Of a stretch of DNA of 64,000 nt, positions 36,726 to 47,496 are shown in pieces. Source of the stretch: Pycnococcus provasolii (taxonomy: Eukaryota; Chlorophyta; Pseudoscourfieldiophyceae; Pseudoscourfieldiales); the NCBI GenBank assembly GCA_049487715.1, contig CP150549.1, forward strand, positions 434,001 through 498,000, given 5' to 3'. The position numbers and the translations under genes are program-made. The notes beneath the pieces were generated by a model. That model ran no database searches and was not told the origin of the DNA. It saw nothing but the letters and a program-made list of their open reading frames with translations. Position 1 is the stretch's first letter; each line of letters opens with the position of its first letter.

Positions 36726-37708
36726 ATGGCGTCCGTCGACGCGATCGCGGGTTGCTTCCCCTCAAGAGACGGGTCTGACGAGTCTCTTGACGGAGATGAC
36801 GGCATGCTAGACCTGTCAAGCGTGGTCACCCTCGACATACCGTCGTGCGTCCTGAAACCTCCAGCCAACAACCTCAGCGGTTCCGATGGTGCTTTTAAGT
36901 TGAACCTGCTCGCGTGCGCATCAGCGGATGGAGAAGGCGACAGGCCAGGATGCAGACAGGGGAACACGGGACTCTTCTACTGGCGCGGGGCGTCGGAAGG
37001 TTTGCTGCGCGTGCTCTTCTCTACGCACGAAAATGACCTTGGGAACGGTGACGACGACGACAACGACGGTGCTTTCGTACACCCTTCCGTGGCCCTCGCC
37101 AAGGCTACACGTGTGCTGGAACTTGGCGCGGGACTTGGCGGCGCAGGAATTGGCGTCGCGGTGGGAATGGCAGGCAGGCAAAGCCCAGACGCGCAGATAA
37201 AGGGGGTGGTTGTTATCACCGACGGAAACCCAGATGCAGTTGGGGCAAGTCGGCGCAACGTTGACCTCGTCATGAACGATGAGACAAACATGGCAACCAA
37301 GGCTCTGAGAACACGGTGCGTCGACGTGTCGTGTGAAGTTCTGTTGTGGGGCAGGCGAACCATGACGCGTTCTTCGAAAAACATCCGGACAGCTTTGACG
37401 TGGTTGTCGGCTGCGACTTGATATACAGCCACGAGCAACTTCCCATGCTTTTTGCCACGATTTGGCAGCTTCTGAAGACGAGACGTGAGCGAAGTACGAA
37501 CTCCAATCCCATGGCGGTCATCGCGTTTAGGGACAGATCAAGGCTTTCGCCCGTGCATCCTAATCTAGATGCCGTTTTGACCGCCGCATTCATGGCCCGC
37601 AAGGGTGGCCTTTTAGCCGAGGTGCTTGGCGGTGACTATGGAGGCAGCGAGGCGGAGTACGAGGGCGCTGCCGGCCGCGTGCAGATCATATTGATTACTC
37701 TACAATAG
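36726..37708 (+). CDS. Class I SAM methyltransferase (METTL21/CaMKMT-like family 16), frameshifted
   Basis: About 327 residues if a single base is restored. The first frame has SAM motif I VLELGAGLGGAGIGVAVGM and post-I VVITDGNPDAVGASRRNVDL, ending ...CEVLLWG. The next frame continues QANHDAFFEKHP, SFDVVVGCDLIYSHEQLPML and MAVIAFRDRSR to the stop at 37708. In family-16 protein-lysine methyltransferases this W-G followed by FD(V/I)V..(C/S)D is one continuous stretch. The break sits in a GGGG run at 37348-37351 (one G short). The likely activity is methylation of a lysine on a non-histone protein; the target is not deducible. A sequencing error or recent pseudogene are both possible. Confidence 0.65.
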
Positions 37709-37745
37709 TAAATGTAACTTACACCAAAATTTGTACATCAAATCC

Positions 37746-38226
37746 TTACATGCGCATTCGCCGCTCTGCAGCCGCGGCGCGCAACTCGCGCTCGTTTGCA
37801 GTCGTATTTGACGGCGCAGGTGGATGATGAGGATCATCATCATCATCATCATCCACCAAATCCACCACGTCCACCTGGTGGCGTGGCGGCTCCAACAAAT
37901 CTACCATGTCCGCCTGATGGCGTGGCGGCGGCGTCAGCAGATCCACCACATCCACCTGGTGGCTGCGCCGCCCATCCACCAGGCTGGCGGCGATGGCCGC
38001 CTCCACGTCCTTCTTCTCGTTGACGCCGCCACCATCTGCCAGGCTGGCGGCGATCGCCGCCTCCATCTCCTTCTCCTCGCCAGCCACCAAGGAAGCAGCG
38101 ATCGAGGCGGCGATTGCAGCCTCCATCTGCTTGTCCTCCGTTGCCGCCTCGCCACGTGTCGCAGCGACCACCGCCTCCGACAGCGGCCGTGCTTCGAAGA
38201 TGCTTGGAGTCGTCGTCTTCGTAGTC

Positions 38227-38259
<33 letters not shown>

Positions 38260-40751
38260 TTGGCGGTGATCTCCACCTCTCCAAGCTCGGCCTGCGTCCC
38301 ACTCCTCACCACAATTGCCACCACCGCCTGCGATCGGGGCGGGATGATGCGGCGCACCGTCAAGCACTTCCACTTCGCCGGCCACCTAGGCCCACCGCGC
38401 TGCTGCTCTTGCGGACCCTCAACCGCTCTGCGGCGCTCTGTATAGGCTGCCGCCTCCGCGGCATCATTGGCCACAAGGCCTCCGCTCGCGCGCGCAATAT
38501 GGCTCTTCACCATAGCCTTTATTTCCACCTCCACCTCCTCACCAGAGTTGTTCGCCGCCAAGTAAACGATGACGCCGTCGCCATGGACAACCAGCATGCT
38601 CACCTCATCCCCCAAGCGCTGCACGCGACGTCGAAGCCGGCTGAGCATTGCCACCTCGCTCACTTCGTTGCTCCTGGCAAAACCAAGTCGTCCTAGTGCC
38701 ATGTGCATAGCCTCCACAGCCATGCCTCCCGCACTCGCACCGTCGTGCACCTCAGCCAGCACAGGCTCGCTCGTAAAAACTCTCAGCGAGAACGGCTGCT
38801 GCGTGCGCGTCTCACCCGCGGTAGGCTGTTGTCCGAGGCAGAGCGGCACGACGGCGTACTCGCTTCCAGGCTCCATCTCCGCGCCAAATGCGCCGCGCGT
38901 GCAGCTCTCTAACCCACGCAGCCCGCCGCCCACCACATCTAACACTTTACCGTCGCTGCTCAGCCGAACAATCAGCACGCTCAAATCACCGAGCCTGTAG
39001 CTCTTCGAGCGATCTTCGCGGCACCACTTTCCACGCGGTGTTGGCTGCAGGGCTAGCACGTACATGGTCGTGGGCTTGGCCACCCTCATCTTCAGCACCT
39101 TGCCGCAGACGCGCAGATTTTTGTCAGCGGTTACGGGGAAGAAGTTGGGCACAGAGCGCGAATTCCACCCACGATGTGCGAGGCAGACGTCAACGAGGCA
39201 GAATGCCATCTGAAAGTGCGTGAAATCCATCCAGAACGTACCGTCGTTCACACCGGTGCGCTCCATGTGAGCACTTCCGCCGACGCGGCTTGCGGCGATG
39301 ACGTTTGCCCACTGCGCGGAGTTGTCGCTCCACTCGCCGTTCCACTCGCCAATACCATGCGGGTTGCGAATGCGCACGAGGCGTTTCTCGCCGCCGACGA
39401 GGCTCGCGGGTTGCGGTCCGCCGACGCACGCGGCAAGGGTCGCGGCGGGTGCCGTCTGAACGGTAACCACATCGAGGATGCTGTACGCATGGTTTCCCAC
39501 GAGTCCCGTGCCCCTCAAGCCGGAGTCGCCCGCTGTCGCGCATCCCATGGGCAGCTCGAGCCTGCGGAATTCGCTGAGCCTGAGCCACAGCAGCTCAGAG
39601 TCGAAGTCCCTCGCGTCGAAGGCGATCGTCACCGTCGGGCATCCCGTGAGGTCAAGCAGCGCCTCGGCGATATGTCCGCCGCTGATTGCCTTGTAGCTTC
39701 CGTGCGCCTTGGCATACGCCTTCTCTAGGAGGCTCGCCCACAGATTCTGGCTCGCCCCGTCGCCGCTTCGAGCAAAGGCAAGCTTGGAGTCGAACGCGAG
39801 GTCCGTTCGCCTCGGCGACTTGCTCACGGGTAGGCGGTCGTCGATGAGTAGAGTTTTCCACTCGCCGTCGAGGAACAGGCGAATGGCGTAGCACCCAGCC
39901 TTGTTTGCGACTGTGTCCACGAACAGCCTGGCGATAAGGTCGTGTCTTTCGGCCACCACGGCAATGGCTGAGAGAGCCCAGCAGTCGCCGACCCCCCCTT
40001 GTCGCAGTTCCTTGGCTGAGAAGCCTGCGTCGGAGACGACGGGAAGGTGCGGGAGGCGACTCCACGTGAGGTCTCGTCCTATGGGCCTGGAACCGAAGTT
40101 GCTTCTGTTGTTGTCGCCCTTTCCATCTGCCCACGTGAAGAATCCGCACTTTTTGGATGTATTTGCGCAGGCGTAGTACGGCCTTCCCTTGTTGGGCGTG
40201 TCACGCGATACGACAGCTCTTTTGGCGTCGACGCCGCACATGCATTTCGGCGTCACCAACGAAGTTGTGTTATTGTTATTGTTATTGTTATTGTTGGCTG
40301 ACGACGACGACGACGCGGCTGCTGAGTTATCTTCTCCGTCGATGCTGGCTGCGTTTGCGGGAAAGTCCGCGTCTTCGAAGTGGCGGTTGGCTTTGACGTG
40401 TTCGTTCCGGATCGCGTGAAACTTCTGGCTAGTGGCATGGTTGGCATTCAAGAAGTAGTCCTCTCCAGTGATTTCAACACGCGCTAATAAGGCCACTGCT
40501 CCTCCTGCTGCTCCTGCTCCTGCTGCTGCTGACGACGACGACTTGTTTTTCCTCCTCAAGGAAGATGAAGGCAAAGATGACGACTCTGGAAGATTGACGT
40601 TCATCTCATCCAACGACCTTTTCTTCAAATGAGACAACGAGTCATCCTGAGAAGCTGCTGATCCGTCACCTGAACCACCACCAGCACCACCACCAGCACC
40701 ACCAGCAGGCTTGTAGAACTGATAGAGAGAACCTGAAGGATGGGACGACAT
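37746..40751 (-). CDS. Calpain-type cysteine protease with GRF zinc finger and UIMs
   Basis: A 1001-residue protein from the ATG at 40751; upstream frame residues (HFFYFIFVCVF) look like translated UTR. After a Gly/Ser-rich start comes a GRF-type zinc finger (CMCG...RPYYACANTSKKCGFFTWADG split over residues ~169-208). The calpain core follows with all three catalytic residues: Cys257 in GVGDCWALSAIA, His421 in VGNHAYSILDV and Asn463 in IRNPHGIGEWNGEWS. A C2-like beta region follows. Residues ~872-930 hold three ubiquitin-interacting-motif-like helices (QMEAAIAASIAASL, EMEAAIAASLADGG, DVEAAIAASLVDG). No EF-hands. It is probably a Ca2+-regulated cytosolic protease that binds nucleic acid and ubiquitin (inference). 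Confidence 0.85.
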
Positions 40752-41069
40752 ACTAAAAGCTTCTTTTGGAAAACCAAAAGTGAAAAGTGAAAAGGAAAAG
40801 TGAAACGAATCAAACACACACACAAAAATAAAATAAAAAAAATGACGTGAGTTGACTGACCAACAGGACAATAATGGAATTTAGAATGAGCCAAAAGCCT
40901 GCTTCGTCACCAAGCAAAGCAGGCTTCCTACCACACACGTCACGTCTTGAAAAGGTTTTCGAGAACACACGCCCGGAATGAATGGTTAGGGGTTTGTGAT
41001 GGAACACTTTTTTTAATCTTAATGTAGTTTCACTTCTTCCGCCATACACAGAAGTACTTTGTACGTGTC

Positions 41070-43244
41070 ATGCCCTCCCCTAATCCTTCCTTGCACGCGG
41101 ACATGGACATGGATCCCGTCGCGTTCTTCCAGCACGCCCAATGGCTCTTCAGCAGTGGCGACTTCGAGGCCTCGGAGCGCATGTTCAGAACCTTCACGGA
41201 AGTCGCGCCGCAGTTCGTACAGGGATTCCTCAACCTAGGAGTCTGCCTCGAACGAAGGGGGAGATTCGCGGAAGCGGTGGCCGTGTACCAAACCACGGCG
41301 TCGTCATTCCCAGAACACGCAGAGCAAGTGCAAACGTTCATCCAAAATACCAAAGCGGCGGCGGCGCAGGCGGGAGTCGTCGTCGACGAAAACGCCAAGT
41401 CCGTTTCGAGCTCGGACGCCGCTCCTCCGAAGACGTCGCCAGCGCCATCGCCAGCGAAGAAAAAAGACTCACTCGACTACAGCAGATTCGACTCCATCGA
41501 AGATAGCGACGATGACAACGTCGACGGCAAAAAGATAGCGGCGCAACAACAACCGACACCGGCGCCTGCTCCGCAAATAAAGCAAAACACGTCCAAGGCG
41601 GAGAATAGGCCAGGTTTCATGGACGAAGATTCCGACGACGACGACGATGACGACATGCCCGCCTTGGAAGCTGTGCCTGGAATGGAGAAGGAGGCGAAAG
41701 ATGTGCTAGCAAATGGAAATCACAAGAAAAGCGGCGCATCGGCGCAGATTCAACCGCCATCGCCGTCGCCGCCACCGCAGCAGAAGCAGACGCCGAAGAG
41801 CAGTGCCGCAGGTCATGCGGCATACGAGGCGCTCACGGGAACGAGGCACCCTTTCGGCAGCAACGTACAGGCGGAAAGGAACCGAAAGGATGCGGACGGT
41901 ACCGATCCTCGCGTTCCCGACTGCCTGGTCGCACCCGCGCTCACAATCAACCTGGCACGTCGCGAGGATCGATGGGAAGCGATGTCGCAGCACGCGAGGT
42001 CATTTGGCCTGCACCTAGAGCGCGTCGATGCCGTCGACGGGCGCGCACTTGATCCCGCGTCGCTCGCCTCGTTTCCCATGTGCTCGCCGCCTGAGGCGGG
42101 CACCGTAATGAGCCAGGCGAGGGCATTGCGCATGGCTGCTCAGCGCGCGAAGGACAGCGGTGCAACCACCGCGCTGATCCTGGAGGACGATGCACGCTTC
42201 TCCAAGGATGCCTTCCTGGTGCTCGCGCAGGCTCTGCGCGAGATCCCCGATGACTGGGATGTTCTCTACCTTGGTGCAAATCATCTGTCACCGCCAGACG
42301 CCGTCCCCGGGTGCGATTACGTCAGCCTGTGCACCGCGGCGCTTGCCATGCACGCGTACGTGGTGCGCTGTTCTCGCGCGAACGAGGCTGCCGACTACCT
42401 CGAGACGTCGCCTCGCGCATGCGATGTGGAGATGGTGCGCCTACAGAGCACGGGCGCGCTGCGAGTCTACTGCACAGATCCGCCAGTCGCCACGCAGGCT
42501 GCCGGCCAAAGCGACATCCAGGGCATACACGTTGGGCCAGAGCTCGCGCGCATGCGCTTCCTGGGCGTTGAGTACGACTACGAGAAGGAGGATGCGGCGC
42601 TGACAGCTGCAGACTCAAAGCTCGACGACGAAATGGCGTCGATGGACGCAAAGATCGAGGCGGCGCAGGCTCGCATACCCGGAAGTCGAACATTCGGGGG
42701 CGTTGGCAGGGAACGCGTGACGGTGAATGGCGTGGAAATCAGCTCGATGCGTGCAGAGCTCGAGGGTGCCGCGCGCCGTGCGAGGCACTTTCACGAGAAG
42801 TATTTGCTGGAGCAGAAAAGGTCGGAGGCGGCACGCCGGCGTGTGAGGGAGCTTGAGGCGGGCGGTGCACGAGCGACATCGTCATCCACAACGCCGTCTT
42901 CCGGTGGTGGAGAGGGCACCGCCGCCGCGCTTCGTCGTGCCGCCGCGGCGGAGGCTCGCGTTGCGGAGCTAGAGGCTCAACTGAAAGCCGCTTCCACCTC
43001 AGCATCATCCACTACGTCCCAGCCGTCACTCTCGTCTACCGCCACGGGTGATGGAGACATGCGCCAGCGTCTCATCGCCGCAGAGGCGATGGCTAAGAGA
43101 GAGGAGAGGCTTCGCAAGCAGGCGGAGAAAATTCGCGAGCACGAGAATACCCTCCTGCCCGACTGGCTGCCGCGCTGCGTGACACGCCCTCTGCTACGCA
43201 TTATATGGCCGACTCGTATTCCTGGTTCGGCGGTGGACGTGTGA
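41070..43244 (+). CDS. TPR protein fused to a GT25-family glycosyltransferase-like domain
   Basis: A 724-residue protein. Residues ~15-90 form TPR-like helices (FFQHAQWLFSSGDFEASERM; GFLNLGVCLERRGRFAEAV). A disordered Ser/Asp/Pro linker spans ~105-270. Residues ~285-500 match the GT25 (LPS biosynthesis/collagen galactosyltransferase) fold: ALTINLARREDRWEAMSQHA, DAVDGRALDP, AQARALRMAAQR-type helix, TALILEDDARFS and DWDVLYLGANH. LEDDA is the metal/nucleotide-sugar site. The C-terminus is coiled coil (~560-690) ending in a basic/hydrophobic tail. No signal peptide or membrane anchor is seen, so unlike usual GT25 enzymes it may be cytosolic. The acceptor is unknown. Confidence 0.8.
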   Translation: MPSPNPSLHADMDMDPVAFFQHAQWLFSSGDFEASERMFRTFTEVAPQFVQGFLNLGVCLERRGRFAEAVAVYQTTASSFPEHAEQVQTFIQNTKAAAAQAGVVVDENAKSVSSSDAAPPKTSPAPSPAKKKDSLDYSRFDSIEDSDDDNVDGKKIAAQQQPTPAPAPQIKQNTSKAENRPGFMDEDSDDDDDDDMPALEAVPGMEKEAKDVLANGNHKKSGASAQIQPPSPSPPPQQKQTPKSSAAGHAAYEALTGTRHPFGSNVQAERNRKDADGTDPRVPDCLVAPALTINLARREDRWEAMSQHARSFGLHLERVDAVDGRALDPASLASFPMCSPPEAGTVMSQARALRMAAQRAKDSGATTALILEDDARFSKDAFLVLAQALREIPDDWDVLYLGANHLSPPDAVPGCDYVSLCTAALAMHAYVVRCSRANEAADYLETSPRACDVEMVRLQSTGALRVYCTDPPVATQAAGQSDIQGIHVGPELARMRFLGVEYDYEKEDAALTAADSKLDDEMASMDAKIEAAQARIPGSRTFGGVGRERVTVNGVEISSMRAELEGAARRARHFHEKYLLEQKRSEAARRRVRELEAGGARATSSSTTPSSGGGEGTAAALRRAAAAEARVAELEAQLKAASTSASSTTSQPSLSSTATGDGDMRQRLIAAEAMAKREERLRKQAEKIREHENTLLPDWLPRCVTRPLLRIIWPTRIPGSAVDV

Positions 43245-43318
43245 GGTGCGATAACGTGTAAGAATTGTAATTTTATTAACGAGAAGAATTTTGAAGAAAC
43301 AACTCCATCCACCGACAC

Positions 43319-44365
43319 TTAGTGAACTACTTTACAGAGAGGGCACGACACCTTCCTCGCCTCGCGCAGCTCGTGCTTGCTCTGCCACTCGTGGGAGACC
43401 CACTGCGCGATGCAACTTCTGTGGTAGGCGTGCTTGCAAGGTAACACCACCGCGCCCCGCCCGTCGTCGCCGTCACCATACCTGGTCGACGTCTCGGAGC
43501 TCGTTAGCTCGAGACAGACTGCGCATTGCTCGTCGTCCATGTCAGCGCGCATTGACGTCGACGCTTGCTCCACACTTGCGAGCACGTCCGCCTCAGGTGG
43601 AGGTGCCGTGCGAGCAGCACGCTCACGTTGGGCACGCTCAGCCTCTTCTGCGCGTGCCGTAAGTTGATCGAACATCCGTGCTCCCTCGCGGTCACGTTCG
43701 GCTCTGAGACGTCGTTCGGCCGCGGCACGTGCTGCAGCGAGTCGCGCCAACCTGCGCTCCTCGCTGCCTGCCTGCGTGTTGTTGCCAACCTCCGGGTGTG
43801 GCTTTCGCCGCCGCCTTCCCGTTGCTCCCGCACCATCGTCAACGCCTCTCGCGACAGCAGCTTGCGCGAGCCCGAGGTGGTCCAGCGGCAGCGGCGACGA
43901 TGACGTTGACGAAGACCTGCCCGCGCCGCCTCGTCTTCTATTCACTCGCGCAAGCTCGGCAGCAAGTGCGCTCGCCGTCGACGAGATGCGGTCATACATC
44001 GTGCTAAGCGTTCTCTGCTCCTGCAGCATTCTCAATAGCGCAAGCTCGCGTGTTCCCATGCTTTCTGACAGCCACTCCACGTCACCTGCCACTTCGCGCA
44101 CTGCAGCTTGCTCTCTCGCGCCGAACGACTGCATAACGCCGTGCGTCTCTGAAGCCGGTGGGTTCTCCGCAGCTTGCACGTGCAAGCGGTCTAGGCGCTC
44201 TTGTAAGTCTGACAGAGGGGCCGCCGCCGCAGACGACGACGACGAAGAAGAAGGCCCTACCCCCCCTGACAACCTCTGCGCGTTCAGCAGCGCCTCAAGG
44301 CGGCCTATCGAGTTGCCGGCGGACGTTCGGCCGCTCGCACGCTGGCCTCCACCTCCAGGCGCCAT
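43319..44365 (-). CDS. RING-type E3 ubiquitin ligase candidate
   Basis: A 348-residue protein ending in a RING domain: CAVCLELTSSETSTRYG, LPCKHAYHRSCIAQWVSHEW and KVSCPLCKVVH give eight spaced Cys/His ligands (C-C-C-H-H-C-C-C). The region before it is helical and charged (ARAAAERRLRAERDREGARM), with a Ser-rich stretch near residues 35-50. RINGs of this type recruit an E2 and ubiquitinate substrates; partners cannot be told. The ATG at 44365 is the first in frame. It faces the TPR-GT25 gene tail to tail (75 bp between stops). The 3' end almost coincides with the last His of the RING. Confidence 0.82.
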   Translation of the reverse strand: MAPGGGGQRASGRTSAGNSIGRLEALLNAQRLSGGVGPSSSSSSSAAAAPLSDLQERLDRLHVQAAENPPASETHGVMQSFGAREQAAVREVAGDVEWLSESMGTRELALLRMLQEQRTLSTMYDRISSTASALAAELARVNRRRGGAGRSSSTSSSPLPLDHLGLAQAAVARGVDDGAGATGRRRRKPHPEVGNNTQAGSEERRLARLAAARAAAERRLRAERDREGARMFDQLTARAEEAERAQRERAARTAPPPEADVLASVEQASTSMRADMDDEQCAVCLELTSSETSTRYGDGDDGRGAVVLPCKHAYHRSCIAQWVSHEWQSKHELREARKVSCPLCKVVH

Positions 44366-44547
44366 GGCGAGGTAACGGAACGAAGGGCCTCCCCTCCGGA
44401 AAGAGACCTCCAGCCGACCTCAACTACGATGGGGCGCGGTTCAACGGGGAATCCCCGTAGTTGGTGGTACGTACGGGTCGTACAGTACTACAGTACCATT
44501 GGAATAACTTATTGCTTATTTACTATGGATACTACACAATACAAACA

Positions 44548-47157
44548 TCACTTGGACGCGTCGTGCGCACGAGCATACGCACGACGCGCCGAGTCCAGCC
44601 CGCGGTAAACAAAGTCATAGATATTCTCCTCGTTCTTGCTCTCGACCACAGCCTGCCAATCGGCGAAGTCGACAAGCCAGACGGCGTACTCCTTCGCGTG
44701 GTACAAGTCGAACAGACTATCGCGCAGCAGCGTTGAACCGGATGGGCGAGTCTCGTAATCGCGCTGTGTCGGGTGCTCCTCGTCGTCATTCACCTTGAGG
44801 TTTCCAGTTCGGACGAAGTTGCCACGCACGTCAAATTGGATCGCTACGGGCACATCAAGAAGAGACGATGGCGTGTACAGGATGTCGCACCTGAGCCCCA
44901 TATCCGTGGGATTCGCAAGGCTGCCTTGCATCTCGCACGTGTCGCCATACATTTCCGCGTACTGAACAATCCAGTGTTGGATGCTATTTGCGTGGTACGT
45001 CCTTTCAGCCGCCCTCTGCGACCTCTGCGACCTCAATCCAAAATTTGCGCCAAACAATTCCATTTGTAGGGACGGCAAGAGTTGTTTCACCAACTCATCT
45101 CCATAGAACAGCAAGGCTGTGTGAAGCTGGCCCATATTCGGCAGCCTGACATTTCGCATGCCTGTATTTTCTGTTTCCATCATGGGAAACAGCCTGTTCA
45201 GCGACGCGAACATCGGATTAAAAAGCTCATCATCCTTTGGCAGGCCGAGCGCGGCGTAAGACCAAAGTGTCAGCGCGTGACCCTTGATTGGGTCAACGGA
45301 GAATTTGCTTGACTTGCCACCTGGTTGCCCATCCGTCTCCAAATCATGTCCGAACACGAAATTCGATGTGGGCAATGCGGAGCGATCCATCGCGAGTTCG
45401 TCATGCTCCTTGAAATGCTTTAGCAGCACTTCGCGTAGCTGAGCCAAGAATTCCGGCGATGGCTTGCGGCCTAGTCGTGCGTGCCCATGGAGCAGGTATA
45501 TGGCAGTTTCTGGGGTCATCTCACGGCCAGCTTCCTTCGTGGCGCGAGACACCAGCGCGTATACATGCTCGAAAACCTCGTCGGAGGGCTCGAATTGAAG
45601 CATGGCACACGAGTGAATAACGCCCAACGCATGGACCAAAGGACGAATAGGCTTAGCCCTCTTATTCAGGTGATGCGAGTCTTCCGCTAGCGGCAGGCGG
45701 CGCCATAGCTCCGTCAGCGGCGAAAGAAGAGCTGGCGAGACGTGCGCAAAACGCAGGTGCCTTAACTCTGTCATTATCTGCAGAGGCTCCTCGGCATGAA
45801 GAAAGTGGCGCTTGAAAGGCGAGACGACACGCGCGTTGTCAAAATAAGGCTCATCGCCATGGGATGCACCCTCACGCGATGTTGCAGAGGCCTCAGGCGA
45901 TGCATCGAGTTCGGCAAATGCTTTTTCAACAAGATCTGTTGCAATCTGCTGAAACCGATAAAGCGTCCTCGACTGCTTCGTAACGGCGATCCGACGCAGC
46001 GCAATGAGGATCATTGCGAGGTGGTTTTGCGTCATCACCTCGGCTCTCTCGATCCATTGTGGAAGAGCGGTCCTGTTCGCGTGGTCGTCAAACTCATTTC
46101 CAGCTGGGCCAAGCAGCATCGCACAGATCAAGTCGAGGTCTCTTGGCGTGGGATGATAATGCAGGCTCCCAAATGCCATCAGCGCCAACACGTATGAGCT
46201 GAAGAACTGCCGCATCTCTCTCTTGTTCCTACTCTCAAAAGCTCTAGGATTTTTCAGACGATTGAAAGTCTCAGCAGCCTCTCTAACGGTAGTCAGGTTG
46301 GCCTCGCCGCCGATTTCTTCCAACTCCTTGTACGTCACATCAAGTTTTCGCGCTCGCTGCATCTTGCGCTCCGCGTTTTGGCACAGCGCCTTGGATATGG
46401 TGTCGAGCGTTGCACTTCGACAGCGCCCTGGGCTGTAGTCGGGTGACGGCCCCTTAGGGTTGTATACTCTGAAGTAACCATGTTTTTTCAGCTGCTGCCT
46501 ATCTGTGTCGTTGCTCAGGTCTCGCTCGTCGTCCCAGTTATCCTCGTCGTCTCCAACGTACTTTCGGCCAAGAATTTGTAGCAAGTGCAAGACTTGGGTC
46601 ACGTGCGCGTCGCTGAGGCGTGTCGCTGACGCGTGCGCGTCGCGGCCGCCGTCGAGCGCCTGTTCATCGTCATCGCCGTCGCCGTCGATGAATGTGCGCT
46701 GAATGGCGGCGGCGAGATCCCTTCGGAATAAACGCCACTGTTTCACTGGCAGGTCATCGAGTCCGTTTTTGGCGACGGCTCTCCTCCATCGGTTGCCGTG
46801 AAGCTTTCGACCAGCCGTGTCAGTCGCCACGGCGTGTTTGTACATGCGCACGAAGGTTGACCTGATTGATTCTTCGCGTCCGTCATACGAATCCAGCACT
46901 CGCCTAAGGTCATGAGCGTGAAAGTTGGGGTCTTTCTCTCTTGCGGGAGTTGGTTGTGCCGTGTGCTTGTCGACGACGTGATCTGCTGCGTCCTTATCTT
47001 CCGTTTCCAGTGACGCGAACGACCGCGCGAATGTGAATGTGGCCGAATGTGGCAAGTGGCGGTGAACCTTTGTGCTGCTAGGTGCGGCAAGCAAGCCACA
47101 ACCTCGTGAGTTCGAATTCGTCGAATCAAGTTGAGTGAACCCTTCTTGATGAGACAA
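44548..47157 (-). CDS. RAP-domain-like organelle RNA protein (5' end uncertain)
   Basis: Up to 869 codons; not strongly recognised until the C-terminus. The last ~110 residues (VPVAIQFDVRGNFVRTGNLK, LLRDSLFDLYHAKEYAVWLV, VESKNEENIYDFVYRGLDSA) fit the RAP fold, found in helical-repeat proteins that bind organelle RNAs. The central ~500 residues are helical repeats of FASTK/OPR style. The frame opens at 47157 with no ATG until residue 105 (46845). The intervening sequence includes HSATFTFARSFASLE, which looks like the end of a targeting peptide. A spliced upstream exon is therefore likely, possibly using the ATG at 47324 in another frame (LRVSRLQSCGGSIGSCFF). Confidence 0.6.
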   Translation of the reverse strand: MSHQEGFTQLDSTNSNSRGCGLLAAPSSTKVHRHLPHSATFTFARSFASLETEDKDAADHVVDKHTAQPTPAREKDPNFHAHDLRRVLDSYDGREESIRSTFVRMYKHAVATDTAGRKLHGNRWRRAVAKNGLDDLPVKQWRLFRRDLAAAIQRTFIDGDGDDDEQALDGGRDAHASATRLSDAHVTQVLHLLQILGRKYVGDDEDNWDDERDLSNDTDRQQLKKHGYFRVYNPKGPSPDYSPGRCRSATLDTISKALCQNAERKMQRARKLDVTYKELEEIGGEANLTTVREAAETFNRLKNPRAFESRNKREMRQFFSSYVLALMAFGSLHYHPTPRDLDLICAMLLGPAGNEFDDHANRTALPQWIERAEVMTQNHLAMILIALRRIAVTKQSRTLYRFQQIATDLVEKAFAELDASPEASATSREGASHGDEPYFDNARVVSPFKRHFLHAEEPLQIMTELRHLRFAHVSPALLSPLTELWRRLPLAEDSHHLNKRAKPIRPLVHALGVIHSCAMLQFEPSDEVFEHVYALVSRATKEAGREMTPETAIYLLHGHARLGRKPSPEFLAQLREVLLKHFKEHDELAMDRSALPTSNFVFGHDLETDGQPGGKSSKFSVDPIKGHALTLWSYAALGLPKDDELFNPMFASLNRLFPMMETENTGMRNVRLPNMGQLHTALLFYGDELVKQLLPSLQMELFGANFGLRSQRSQRAAERTYHANSIQHWIVQYAEMYGDTCEMQGSLANPTDMGLRCDILYTPSSLLDVPVAIQFDVRGNFVRTGNLKVNDDEEHPTQRDYETRPSGSTLLRDSLFDLYHAKEYAVWLVDFADWQAVVESKNEENIYDFVYRGLDSARRAYARAHDASK

Positions 47158-47447
47158 GAAGTTTTTCTCTTCTCCAAGCAGTAACTACTCATCGAGCATC
47201 TGCAAGTAGCAGCCACCACATTGTGATCTCTTTGAACTCGCCAAAGACTTCCCAAAGAAACTCCCTCAAAGAAACAAGAGCCAATGGAACCACCACAACT
47301 TTGTAGCCTGGAGACACGGAGCATGCTCTGACGTGTGATCATATGTTTCGCGGGTATGGCGGATTTTTGGCGGAGGCGGCGCACAGGAGGAAAACAGGAG
47401 AAGAAAAGGAAAAATTGAAAAAAATAGTCTATCAAAAAAGCCTGAGA

Positions 47448-47496
47448 AACCAAACCCCGAAACCAAACCCCGAACTATTCCAAACCCCGAACTATT
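47448..47496 (+). promoter_or_regulatory. CCCCGAAC repeats between divergent genes
   Basis: Four ACCCCGAA units (AAACCAAACCCCGAAACC and two AAACCCCGAACTATT repeats) lie 160-210 bp before the RIT1 start and ~290 bp from the RAP gene start. Orientation matches the RIT1 coding strand. Confidence 0.5.
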
